From NCBI GenBank assembly GCA_946494335.1, contig CAMMBV010000031.1:1-43703 (forward strand): a DNA stretch of 43,703 nt. The letters run 5' to 3'. The position numbers were made by a program, and so were the translations under genes. Positions 1 through 6,819 of the stretch are shown here, in pieces; position 1 is the stretch's first letter; the number at the start of each line of letters is the position of its first letter. Source of the DNA: an uncultured Ruminococcus sp. Lineage in GTDB: Bacteria > Bacillota > Clostridia > Lachnospirales > Lachnospiraceae. The notes below the pieces were generated by a model, which had not been told where the DNA came from, ran no database searches, and saw nothing but the letters and a program-made list of their open reading frames with translations.

Positions 1-29
1 ATCGCTATTTCCTTATAATCGGGTCAGAA

Positions 30-45
30 ATCGGCATTAGCCGAT
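30..45 (-). terminator. weak hairpin after small membrane protein gene
   Basis: A 6-bp perfect stem (ATCGGC/GCCGAT) with a 4-nt loop lies just past the stop of the 46-aa gene. On the minus strand it is followed by only a short T-rich stretch, so it is at best a weak terminator. The window ends 30 bases further on. Confidence 0.35.
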
Positions 46-53
46 TGCCCCTT

Positions 54-194
54 TTATGAGCAGCAAAACATATGATATCCCACCAACAGACAGGCAAGGG
101 CCGCGATAACGGTCCACACCGTAGTGGGAATAATCAGTTCAATCAGCATACCGATTCCGATAAAGAACAGCATGAAACCGATAATCCGGCACAT
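54..194 (-). CDS. small two-helix membrane protein, 46 aa
   Basis: This short ORF starts with MCRIIGFMLFFIGIG and ends in HMFCCS. It is preceded by a good ribosome binding site (AGGAGA, 6-7 nt before ATG). Two hydrophobic stretches (about residues 4-22 and 26-40) separated by a Pro-Thr-Thr turn suggest a helical hairpin in the membrane, with two cysteines at the C-terminus. I recall short clostridial hypothetical proteins of this general shape, but I know no function. It lies directly downstream of a duplicated gerW 3' end, so its ancestral neighbour was probably gerW. A deletion remnant of the same gene sits behind the intact gerW at 1402-1432. Confidence 0.7.
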   Translation of the reverse strand: MCRIIGFMLFFIGIGMLIELIIPTTVWTVIAALACLLVGYHMFCCS

Positions 195-197
195 TCT

Positions 198-283
198 TGT
201 CTCCTAATCTTTATGAGTTCTCCTCTTGATTCAATATATGCTCGATGTCTTCCTTTGTATACTCCTCATCTTTGTCTTTTTTG
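198..283 (-). pseudogene. duplicated 3' end of gerW (ytfJ fragment)
   Basis: These 86 bases match 1421-1506, the last 23 or so codons and stop of the intact gerW, with very few differences. The translated fragment reads KKDKDEEYTKEDIEHILNQE and so on, with one Q-to-H change. Homology stops abruptly at base 283, beyond which the sequence is unrelated. The fragment has no start codon and encodes nothing on its own; it carries the ribosome binding site of the small membrane protein gene. Confidence 0.85.
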
Positions 284-325
284 TATACCATTCCGTAAGA
301 TCCGGAACCTATACCTGAAAGCTTT

Positions 326-1279
326 TTATGCCGGATTCAGCACTCCGTTTTCTTCTAATATCTTTTCTGCTTCATTTACCGTAATTCCCGTTTTCTTTGC
401 GATCTCCTCCAATGATACACCGAACTCATAGTAAGTCAGTATTCTCCCTTTGATCTCACCTTTGATTTCGCCTTTGATTTCAAACTCTTTTTTCAACTCT
501 TCCAATGCCATACACATATTCATCCTGCCCCCTTTTCTTTCCAAGGCCTGGTTGACAAGTTCCGGGGAATCTGTGATCGCTCCGATTACAACACCCAGTT
601 CAGAGGAAAATTCCTTATCCTGGTACGCTTCCTCGATCTTTTTATAGTTCTTTTTGTAGATATTCCGGCTGATCTCGAAAACAGTCTGCACATCACCATT
701 GCGGAATACAAGTCCTTCGCTCTCCCCCACCTGAATCAGGTTCATTTTGTAATCGCTCACCACCGGGCGCAGCTCTTCTGGAATTTTCAGCATATCCACA
801 AGAGAGTGAGGGCCGTCCCATGCACGCTCACCATAGTATACGCAGATACTCACCATGGGATGCAGTCGGTCTTCTCTGCGAAGTCCGGACAAAAGCTCAT
901 CCGAATCCTCCCAATTTCCTCGCGCTTTGTTCTTTTTCGCAATCTCCTGGTATTCCTTCAGGTACCCCAACGCATCTCCCAGCATAATCCGCAGGGGCAT
1001 CCCAAAGTGAACGCGCTGCTGGTTTTCCAGCCCCAATATTACAAAATCTACCCCATGTGCTCGCTTTTTAACCACATCCAGGATTTTCTGCACCGTTTCC
1101 ATATGTCCATTTCATTTTAAAATGGATGAAAAATCAGTATCTAATTCTTCCAGTTCATCCGGATGAATCACCTGCTTTCCCTGAAATAATGCCGCATTGA
1201 ACAGGTCTGCAAACCTGGCGTTATCCCGCCAGAAATCTTTTAACACGGTATCTGTTTTTATTTTGCTTTTTGCAGTCAT
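326..1279 (-). pseudogene. Rpn-family nuclease/putative transposase, nonsense-interrupted
   Basis: The full frame runs from ATG at 1279 to the stop at 326 (318 codons including stop) and aligns end to end with the intact copy at 42559-43524, about 90% identical by eye. Codon 56 is TGA (1112-1114) where the intact copy has TGG (Trp), so the product is cut to 55 residues unless translation restarts at Met60 (1102), which has only a weak ribosome binding site. The family (Rpn/PDDEXK-type, Transposase_31-like) promotes RecA-independent recombination in E. coli. The Asp...Glu-x-Gln pattern (VDFVILGLENQ) expected of the nuclease core lies after the stop. The C-terminal part has three EIKG repeats against five units in the other copy. 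Confidence 0.85.
450..485 (-). repeat. 12-bp tandem repeat in Rpn gene, 3 units
   Basis: Three 12-base units (plus strand TTGATTTCGCCT and variants) encode EIKG-EIKG-EIKG. The homologous tract at 42671-42730 has five units, so unit number differs between the paralogs. Confidence 0.8.
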
Positions 1280-1314
1280 TGCATCTCCTCTGCTGCTCTC
1301 TTCGGCATGGTTTT

Positions 1315-1323
1315 ACTATATCA
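1315..1323 (-). promoter_or_regulatory. extended -10 of left Rpn copy
   Basis: TGATATAGT on the minus strand is an extended -10 element (TG-N-TATAGT). It is preserved in both Rpn copies (see 43560-43568), about 35 bases before the start codon. No convincing -35 is present. Confidence 0.45.
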
Positions 1324-1366
1324 CATTTTCTGGCTTTCTTCCAGTTTTTCTATGCTTCTGGCATGC

Positions 1367-1397
1367 AAAAACCCCTGTGCAAAAATTTGCACAGAGG
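1367..1397 (-). terminator. rho-independent terminator behind gerW
   Basis: On the minus strand a 10-bp stem (CCTCTGTGCA/TGCACAGGGG, one G-T pair) with a 6-nt loop is followed by TTTTT. It lies about 37 bases past the gerW stop and closes the gene run that begins upstream at the Nudix gene. Confidence 0.8.
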
Positions 1398-1401
1398 TCA
1401 T

Positions 1402-1432
1402 TTTTATAAGCAGCAAAGCCTGTCTTCTAAAC
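1402..1432 (-). pseudogene. deletion scar of the small membrane protein gene
   Basis: Behind the intact gerW, bases 1402-1418 match 51-68 (the last codons and stop of the 46-aa gene) and bases 1421 onward match 198 onward (its ribosome binding site region and the gerW end). The roughly 125 bases in between, nearly the whole small ORF, are missing here. The ribosome binding site is also degraded (GAAGACA in place of GGAGACA). Confidence 0.7.
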
Positions 1433-1433
1433 T

Positions 1434-1829
1434 TTATGAGTTCTCCTCTTGATTCAATATCTGCTCGATGTCTTCCTTTGTATACTCCTCATCTTTGTCT
1501 TTTTTGGTAAATCGATCTGCAAGATCCGGGATCATATCCAGAATCTTGGTCACTGCATCCTGATTCTTTATGTTTACAAGCTTGGTTGTATTTTTATTGA
1601 TAACCAGTACGGCAGAAGGAGAAATCTTTCCGCCCATACCGCCTGCGCCGTTATTTTTTGCATTCTCTGCAAACGCCCCGGCACCCACGCCGAAAGAAAC
1701 GTCCACCAGCGGTAAAATTATGGTATCGCCGATATGAATCGCCTCTCCCACCACTGTTTTCGTGGTAATAAAGCTTTCCATTCCCCGAAACAGGGCCTCC
1801 ACAGTGTTCTGAAATGTATTATCTGCCAT
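1434..1829 (-). CDS. ytfJ: GerW/YtfJ family sporulation protein
   Basis: This 131-aa protein matches the GerW (YtfJ) family, spore-associated proteins needed for normal germination in Bacillus. Visible family features are the N-terminal TVEALFRGMESF, the GEAIHIGDTIILPLVDVSFGVG-type core, a glycine-rich stretch (NNGAGGMGGKISPSAVLVI) and a charged C-terminal tail. The length is typical. It starts 3 bases after the stop of the DUF2953 gene, the same pairing seen as ytfI-ytfJ in Bacillus, so the two are co-transcribed. Its 3' end is duplicated at 198-283. Identification is firm; an exact role in this organism is inferred from the family. Confidence 0.9.
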   Translation of the reverse strand: MADNTFQNTVEALFRGMESFITTKTVVGEAIHIGDTIILPLVDVSFGVGAGAFAENAKNNGAGGMGGKISPSAVLVINKNTTKLVNIKNQDAVTKILDMIPDLADRFTKKDKDEEYTKEDIEQILNQEENS

Positions 1830-1832
1830 CTT

Positions 1833-2774
1833 TTATGCCTCCTTATGCTGGAATTTTCTGATTGTCTTTTTCACAGACTGACTGCGGTACACTCTCCATG
1901 CCGCCTTTAATAGTACGAATCCAAATATTCTGCCCTTCAGCAGCACGTCTCCCTCCAGAATTTCTTCATCAAATACGGGAATTACCTGAAATCCGCTTTT
2001 GTACAGAGGCAGAATCATACTGACCGCGCCCAGAGTCTGTCCAGTCAGGGCCGGATCATCAAATCCATATCTGACGTACCCCTTCACCTTGCGAGGCAGC
2101 ATATGACGGATCAGATCTCCCGCATTTTCCTTCAGACATCGAAACGCCTCTTTTGTATTTTCGTCTCTCAGAAATTTTTTCCACTGCCTTATTTTATCAT
2201 AAATCCGGCGCAATGTTAACTGTATTTTCTTTATACGCTGAATAATGCGGGATGGCAGACGGATCAGTTTTCCAATCAACCTGGAAATTTTTTGAAAAAA
2301 AAGCTGTAAGGCTGAAAGCTTTTCATTCTCCTGTGACTTCTTTTCCTCTCCATCCCGGGCGCCTTCCCCTGTCCGGCTGTCCTCTTCCTTCGACTGATGC
2401 AGTATATCTTCCGGGTTTTGCTCCGCCGCTGATTCCTCAAGGGTCTTTTTCCCTTCCGGAACTACTTTTTTGCTGTGTTTCTTTTTTCTTTTCAGCTTCT
2501 GCCCTATTTTTTTATACGTCTCCAGTGAAATGCCAAGAAGGTGGACTTTTATCGAAGACGTCCCGTCTTTGTAGGCAGCCGCCACTCTGATCAGCCCAAA
2601 CATCCAGCCCAAGATAACCTGACCCTGCAGACCGCTTTCGGCATTTTTGCTTCCTTTGATCCGATAGGCAACAGGTACAAACAGAATACTAAGCAAAATC
2701 AGAAGCAGCAAAGACAGCAGGATCAGTATCAGTATACCCAGAATTTTCAGGATCACAAAAATGATATGTAGCAT
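1833..2774 (-). CDS. DUF2953 domain-containing membrane protein
   Basis: The 313-aa product begins with one long Leu/Ile-rich membrane segment (residues 3-35). It then has a cytoplasmic part with a highly charged Lys/Glu linker (about 90-165) and a C-terminal region (VKGYVRYGFDDPALTGQTLGAV, then a GDVLLKGRI element) typical of DUF2953, the YtfI family. That family is found beside gerW/ytfJ in spore formers, as here. No catalytic residues are known. It starts 5 bases after the preceding 107-aa gene and is in the same operon. Function unknown, presumably sporulation-related by context. Confidence 0.75.
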   Translation of the reverse strand: MLHIIFVILKILGILILILLSLLLLILLSILFVPVAYRIKGSKNAESGLQGQVILGWMFGLIRVAAAYKDGTSSIKVHLLGISLETYKKIGQKLKRKKKHSKKVVPEGKKTLEESAAEQNPEDILHQSKEEDSRTGEGARDGEEKKSQENEKLSALQLFFQKISRLIGKLIRLPSRIIQRIKKIQLTLRRIYDKIRQWKKFLRDENTKEAFRCLKENAGDLIRHMLPRKVKGYVRYGFDDPALTGQTLGAVSMILPLYKSGFQVIPVFDEEILEGDVLLKGRIFGFVLLKAAWRVYRSQSVKKTIRKFQHKEA

Positions 2775-2779
2775 CTTTT

Positions 2780-3103
2780 TTATCCTTCCTGATCAGAAAG
2801 AAGCCAGGAACGTACTTCTACCGTACCCGTCCTCTCCCAGACATCTTTGACAATCTGTTCCACAATCTCCAGAGCCTCCTCATATCCCACGGCAATCCCC
2901 ACTATCATGGGGCACCGTTTTCTCACCTGCGCCTTTAAAAGCTGTCCTGCTGAAAAAATATCCAGATTATTTCCCCGGCCTGCCGCCACCGTGACCACAT
3001 AAATGTCAAAAGTTCCCAGACCGCAGTTTATCTTCCGCCGGATCGCCTTTTCCTTCTTTTTTGCAGTATTTCCAACATACAGGTTCTTATACCATTTCAA
3101 CAT
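2780..3103 (-). CDS. conserved small protein of unknown function
   Basis: This 107-aa protein has no signal peptide or membrane segment. A basic N-terminus (MLKWYKNLYVGNTAKKKEKAI) precedes a short alpha/beta-looking core with INCGLGTFDIYVVTVA and CPMIVGIAVGYEEALEIVEQI. I do not recognise a named family. Its tight placement between the polyphosphate phosphotransferase and the DUF2953 gene (5-base gap) indicates it is a real gene in the same transcript rather than a chance ORF. It might be a small partner of the DUF2953/GerW pair, but nothing in the sequence shows it. Confidence 0.65.
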   Translation of the reverse strand: MLKWYKNLYVGNTAKKKEKAIRRKINCGLGTFDIYVVTVAAGRGNNLDIFSAGQLLKAQVRKRCPMIVGIAVGYEEALEIVEQIVKDVWERTGTVEVRSWLLSDQEG

Positions 3104-3124
3104 AAAAACGTCCTTTATCCGGCG

Positions 3125-4660
3125 TCATCTCTGTCCCAGCCGTTCTTCCAGTGCATCCACAACCGTCTGCAGAACTTTAACACGGGCATAGTATTTGTCA
3201 TTGCCCTCCACAATAATCCAGGGTGCATACGTTGTGGAAGTATGAATCAGCATCTCATCCACCGCTTTTTCATAAAGATCCCACTTCTCCCGGTTGCGCC
3301 AGTCTTCATCTGTAATTTTCCACTGCTTCTGCGGATTATCCATTCTTTCCCTGAATCGTCTCTCCTGCTCGTCCTTATCTATCTGCAGCCAGAATTTCCG
3401 GACGATGATTCCCGCATTGGTCCAGCTGGCCTCCATGTCGTTCATCTCTTTATAGGCCCGCTTCCATTCCTGTTCTGTACAGAAGCCTTCAATCCGCTCC
3501 ACCATTACACGCCCGTACCAGGTTCTGTCAAATATGGCAATATGGCCTGCTTTGGGCACATTGTTCCAGAAACGCCACAGATAATGGTGGGAACGTTCCA
3601 GATCGTTGGGAGACGCCGTCGGGTTCACCTGATATCCTCTGGGATCCAGCGGTTCCGTCAGCCGTTTGATGGCGCCGCCTTTTCCTCCCGCGTCCCAGCC
3701 TTCAAATCCCAGGATCACCGGTATCCTTTGGCGGTACAGTTCTCCGTGCAGGTGAGTCAGCTTTTCCTGCAGTTCTTTCAGCTTCTTCTTATACTCTTCC
3801 TTGGTGTAGGATTTGCTCAGATCCACACTGTCCAGGCTGGAGGTGCGCATCACCTTTTCATCCAGCACATCCATCTGCAGCGGCATCGCCGGTTCCTCTG
3901 CCGAAACTTCTTCCGATGTCTTTGACTCCCTGATTTCCTGCTTCATCTGCTCCGCCTTGATCCGCTCTGTCATAGCCTTGATAACAGCCATGTAGATCTT
4001 TACAGTGGCAAACTCCCGATCCGTGGACTCTATCACTGTCCAAGGAGCACATTCTGTATCCGTTTTTTCCAGCATCTCATCATTGATCTGCTTGTATTCC
4101 TCATATCGGTCGTTTCTCTTTAAATCGCCCTTGCTGACTCTCCATGCGCTGGATTTATCATCCATAAGCTTCTGAAATCTTTTCCTTTGCTCTTTCTGAT
4201 CAATGCAAAGAAACAGCTTGATAATAACCGTTCCGTCTGCCGTAAGCTGCTCCTCAAAGGAATTGATTTCGCCGTAAGCATAATGAAGCTTGTCTTCCGG
4301 AGTCACCTTGTCAAATCTGTCAAGCTGTACAATCCGGTACCAGCTTCTGTCGAAGATGGCGATCCTTCCCTTTGGGGGCGTCTTGACCCAGAATCTCCAC
4401 AGAAACGGCCGCATCTTTTCTTCTTCACTCTCCGAACCCGTAGCGTAAACGGAGAACCCTCTGGGATCCAGAGACTGGATCAGCTTGCTGATCTGAACAC
4501 CCTTCCCTGATGCTCCAAACCCTTCAAACACGATCATAACAGGAATCCCCATCGCTTTGCAGGTCCTCTGGAGCTGGGCCAGCTGGGGCTGGAGATATTC
4601 CATTTTCTCCTTATACTCTTTCTTACTCAGCTTTTTGGTCAGATCAATCTGCTCCAACAT
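3125..4660 (-). CDS. pap: polyphosphate:AMP phosphotransferase (two-domain PPK2)
   Basis: The 511-aa protein carries two PPK2 (P-loop kinase) domains, about residues 10-240 and 280-505, the length of polyphosphate:AMP phosphotransferases that make ADP from AMP and polyphosphate. The C-terminal domain has intact motifs: Walker A GWDAGGKG (321-328) and DRTWYGRV (378-385). The N-terminal domain is degenerate: GFGASGKG (47-54) lacks the Walker A aspartate, and DRSWYRIV (104-111) lacks the glycine before the arginine. Catalysis is therefore expected mainly in the second half, as proposed for two-domain family members. A good ribosome binding site (GGAGGGAG) precedes the start. Upstream lie two hairpins and then the Nudix gene. 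Confidence 0.88.
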   Translation of the reverse strand: MLEQIDLTKKLSKKEYKEKMEYLQPQLAQLQRTCKAMGIPVMIVFEGFGASGKGVQISKLIQSLDPRGFSVYATGSESEEEKMRPFLWRFWVKTPPKGRIAIFDRSWYRIVQLDRFDKVTPEDKLHYAYGEINSFEEQLTADGTVIIKLFLCIDQKEQRKRFQKLMDDKSSAWRVSKGDLKRNDRYEEYKQINDEMLEKTDTECAPWTVIESTDREFATVKIYMAVIKAMTERIKAEQMKQEIRESKTSEEVSAEEPAMPLQMDVLDEKVMRTSSLDSVDLSKSYTKEEYKKKLKELQEKLTHLHGELYRQRIPVILGFEGWDAGGKGGAIKRLTEPLDPRGYQVNPTASPNDLERSHHYLWRFWNNVPKAGHIAIFDRTWYGRVMVERIEGFCTEQEWKRAYKEMNDMEASWTNAGIIVRKFWLQIDKDEQERRFRERMDNPQKQWKITDEDWRNREKWDLYEKAVDEMLIHTSTTYAPWIIVEGNDKYYARVKVLQTVVDALEERLGQR

Positions 4661-4685
4661 AGTGCTCCCTCCTCTCTGATTTCAG

Positions 4686-4719
4686 AATAAGGGAGAGATA
4701 GCTGCATCCCTCCCTTATT
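4686..4719. other. inverted repeat upstream of the PPK2 gene
   Basis: A 10-bp perfect stem (AATAAGGGAG/CTCCCTTATT) with a 14-nt loop sits in the leader of the polyphosphate phosphotransferase gene. It is followed by TTTT only on the plus strand, so it is not a classic terminator in the direction of the genes. It may be an mRNA structure or processing site. Confidence 0.5.
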
Positions 4720-4730
4720 TTGTGAATTGT

Positions 4731-4752
4731 AAGACCCGGAACATCCGGTCTT
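4731..4752 (-). terminator. hairpin directly after the Nudix stop codon
   Basis: An imperfect stem (AAGACCGGA/TCCGGGTCTT with one bulge, 3-nt loop) begins three bases past the Nudix stop. It has no T-tract, so it may stabilise the 3' end or act as a weak attenuator rather than a full terminator. Confidence 0.35.
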
Positions 4753-4754
4753 TG

Positions 4755-5207
4755 TTAATAGTATTTGCGTGTCCCCCACAGATTTGATTTTTTCAGATCC
4801 AGATATTCCTGATAAGCGATCTCAAGAATCTGTCTTTCATTGGAAAATTTCAGAAGATGGTAAGCTTCATGAAACTTATAATACCCTGAATCCACAAAAT
4901 ATTCTTCTCTCTGAGGTTTACTGTGATAACTGTTGGCCATCATCAGATACCAGTGCACATCTTTTTCCACCGTATCCTCCGGAACAGAAAAACTGTATTG
5001 ACTTTTCCCCACATATTTTATGATGGAAGCCTGTACACCTGCTTCCTCCCGGACTTCCCTCACTGCGGTGTCCTTATAATCTTCTCCCGACTCTACAGTT
5101 CCCTTAGGCAGAACCCATCCTTCATACTTGTTTTTATAACTTTTATAAAGAACCAGAATCTTGCCCCGATACATTACCACCCCGCCACAGCTCGTTGCCT
5201 CAATCAT
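4755..5207 (-). CDS. Nudix hydrolase
   Basis: The 150-aa protein contains a complete Nudix box: G36, E42, R50-E51-V52-R53-E54-E55-A56-G57-V58, matching GX5EX7REUXEEXGU. These residues bind the metal that cleaves nucleoside diphosphate-X bonds. The N-terminal SCGGVVMYRGKILVLYK and GWVLPKGTVESGE are typical of NTP/diadenosine or diphosphoinositol-type Nudix enzymes; the exact substrate cannot be read from sequence. It has a strong ribosome binding site (AGGAGG) and its own likely promoter at 5247-5275, so it heads the run toward the PPK2, DUF2953 and gerW genes. Confidence 0.88.
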   Translation of the reverse strand: MIEATSCGGVVMYRGKILVLYKSYKNKYEGWVLPKGTVESGEDYKDTAVREVREEAGVQASIIKYVGKSQYSFSVPEDTVEKDVHWYLMMANSYHSKPQREEYFVDSGYYKFHEAYHLLKFSNERQILEIAYQEYLDLKKSNLWGTRKYY

Positions 5208-5246
5208 TGCAATTCCTCCTGTAATGCGTAGTGTCTACTTATTGTT

Positions 5247-5275
5247 AGTATACCCCTTTTTTTCCGGCCATGCAA
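5247..5275 (-). promoter_or_regulatory. likely promoter of the Nudix gene
   Basis: On the minus strand TTGCAT and TATACT are separated by 17 bases. The -10 is good and the -35 matches only in TTG. It lies between the class B PBP stop and the Nudix start. Confidence 0.5.
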
Positions 5276-5277
5276 CC

Positions 5278-6819
5278 TTAATTGTAGTATGCATCGAAGA
5301 TTTGTTCTGCAATGGGAACGGCGACGTCACTTCCTGTTCCCGCGCTTTCAGCAATAACGCTGACCACGATATCCGGGTTGTCCACATTGGAGAATCCCAC
5401 GAACCAGGCATGGGGCAAGCCGCTCATATCTCCGTGTTCCGCCGTTCCTGTTTTTCCGGCGGCGGTATAATTTTTCCCGGACAGCCTGGACGCTGTTCCG
5501 CTTTCAACTACCCCCTGCATCAGTTCACTGATCACCGACGCCTCATCTGCACTCATCAGCTCCCGGTAAGCGCTGGGCGTGTATTTTTTCACCTGTTCTC
5601 CGTTATAATTTTCGATTCTGTCCACCAGATAAGGCTCCATCAGATTTCCGCCATTGGCCACCGCACAGGTAATCAGAGCCATATGAAACGGCGATGTAAC
5701 CGTATCGCCCTGACCGATAGCTGTCTGCATCGCCAGAGCATCGGGAGTGCTGTCATCCAGCACAAAGCTTCCCTTGCTGTATGGAATCGTAATGGGGAGC
5801 TTTTCATTAAACAGAAGCTCTTCCGCCGTACTGCGGAAACTGTCTCCGTCCAGGTCCACTCCCAGCTGCGCGAAAGCGCTGTTGCAGGATTTGGCAAAGG
5901 CCGCCGCAAAATCTTCCGCTCCATGGACATTGTTGTTGTAGCAATGAATGGTATACCCGCCGTTTGTCACCTCGCCCTGGCAGTCAAAATAAAAATCATT
6001 CAGATTTCCCCCTGCGCGCATATAGGCCAGAGTCGTCACGATTTTAAAGGTGGATCCCGGCGGATACAGCCCTTGCGTCGCTCTGTTTAAAAGATTGGTA
6101 TTGCTCTTTTCACTTACCAGGGAATCCCAGATTTCATTCAGCGTATTAGGATCAAAATCCGGTTTGCTGACCATGGCCAGTATCTTTCCGGTATCCGGCT
6201 CCATCACCACCACAGCTCCGTTATTGCCGCCCAGTGCGTCATAGGCAGTCTGCTGCAGTTTTACATCCAGTGTTGTCACGATGGTATCGCCCATATTCTT
6301 TTCGTCCTGCAGCTCTTTTTGCACCTGTTCCATCGCTCCTGCATGAGAAGTCAGCAGATGATAATTCTCCGATGATTCCAGACCGCTTCTTCCCTTGCTG
6401 GTATAACCCACCACGTGGGAAAACAGATTGCCATAAGGATAGACGCGGGTTTCATTTCCTTCCTCATCGATCTGGGTCTCGGCCAGAATCTCCCCGCCTG
6501 ACGCTGTGATGTCTCCTCTTACCACCTGCTCCTCATAGGAGTCCTGCCGTTTATTGTAAGGACTGTTCTGAAATTCTTCACTCAGTCTGGTATTAAAATA
6601 AACGATATATCCGATCAGCGCCAGGAATATAGCCACGAAGGTGTAAGATACCACCACATACTCTCTACCACCGGAGGCTTTTTTCTGTTTCTTCTTCGAT
6701 TTTTTCTTCCAGGCTTTTTTCTCCTGCCGCTCCAGTTCTTTTTGACTGCGACGGCTGGTCTTCCCATTCCTGTCTTTGAATTCGTTCCTGTTTCTGTCTT
6801 TCAAGTTGTACTCCTTCAT
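5278..6819 (-). CDS. class B penicillin-binding protein (peptidoglycan transpeptidase)
   Basis: The 513-aa protein has a very basic cytoplasmic N-terminus (residues 15-50), one membrane segment (54-75) and a transpeptidase domain with all three motifs: S256-T-F-K259, S311-C-N313 and K456-T-G458. It cross-links peptidoglycan on the outer face of the membrane and is the partner of the SEDS protein encoded just upstream. The N-terminal module before the transpeptidase domain is short. ATG at 6819 lacks a good ribosome binding site. An in-frame TTG at 6804 has AAGGAG six bases before it and may be the true start. Either way the gene overlaps the SEDS gene by about 140-155 nt. Confidence 0.9.
   Translation of the reverse strand: MKEYNLKDRNRNEFKDRNGKTSRRSQKELERQEKKAWKKKSKKKQKKASGGREYVVVSYTFVAIFLALIGYIVYFNTRLSEEFQNSPYNKRQDSYEEQVVRGDITASGGEILAETQIDEEGNETRVYPYGNLFSHVVGYTSKGRSGLESSENYHLLTSHAGAMEQVQKELQDEKNMGDTIVTTLDVKLQQTAYDALGGNNGAVVVMEPDTGKILAMVSKPDFDPNTLNEIWDSLVSEKSNTNLLNRATQGLYPPGSTFKIVTTLAYMRAGGNLNDFYFDCQGEVTNGGYTIHCYNNNVHGAEDFAAAFAKSCNSAFAQLGVDLDGDSFRSTAEELLFNEKLPITIPYSKGSFVLDDSTPDALAMQTAIGQGDTVTSPFHMALITCAVANGGNLMEPYLVDRIENYNGEQVKKYTPSAYRELMSADEASVISELMQGVVESGTASRLSGKNYTAAGKTGTAEHGDMSGLPHAWFVGFSNVDNPDIVVSVIAESAGTGSDVAVPIAEQIFDAYYN

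Larger units (their letters stand above)
326..1343 (-). repeat. direct repeat unit, left copy (Rpn gene plus promoter)
   Basis: About 1.02 kb is shared with 42559-43588 in the same orientation. Similarity begins about 64 bases upstream of the Rpn start codon (ending at ...CTTTCTTCCA on the plus strand) and stops around the stop codon. No terminal inverted repeats or target-site duplication were seen at the edges. Confidence 0.8.

Noticed and set aside
1280-1366. IS-type terminal inverted repeat upstream of the left Rpn gene
   Set aside because: The shared boundary at 1343/43588 has no inverted partner at the other end of either unit and no target duplication.
3242-3925. 227-codon plus-strand open frame
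   Set aside because: It is a shadow antisense to the PPK2 gene, whose codons and domains are intact over the same bases.
5161-6090. 309-codon plus-strand open frame
   Set aside because: Antisense to the class B PBP, which has all catalytic motifs; the plus frame shows no family resemblance and lacks a ribosome binding site.
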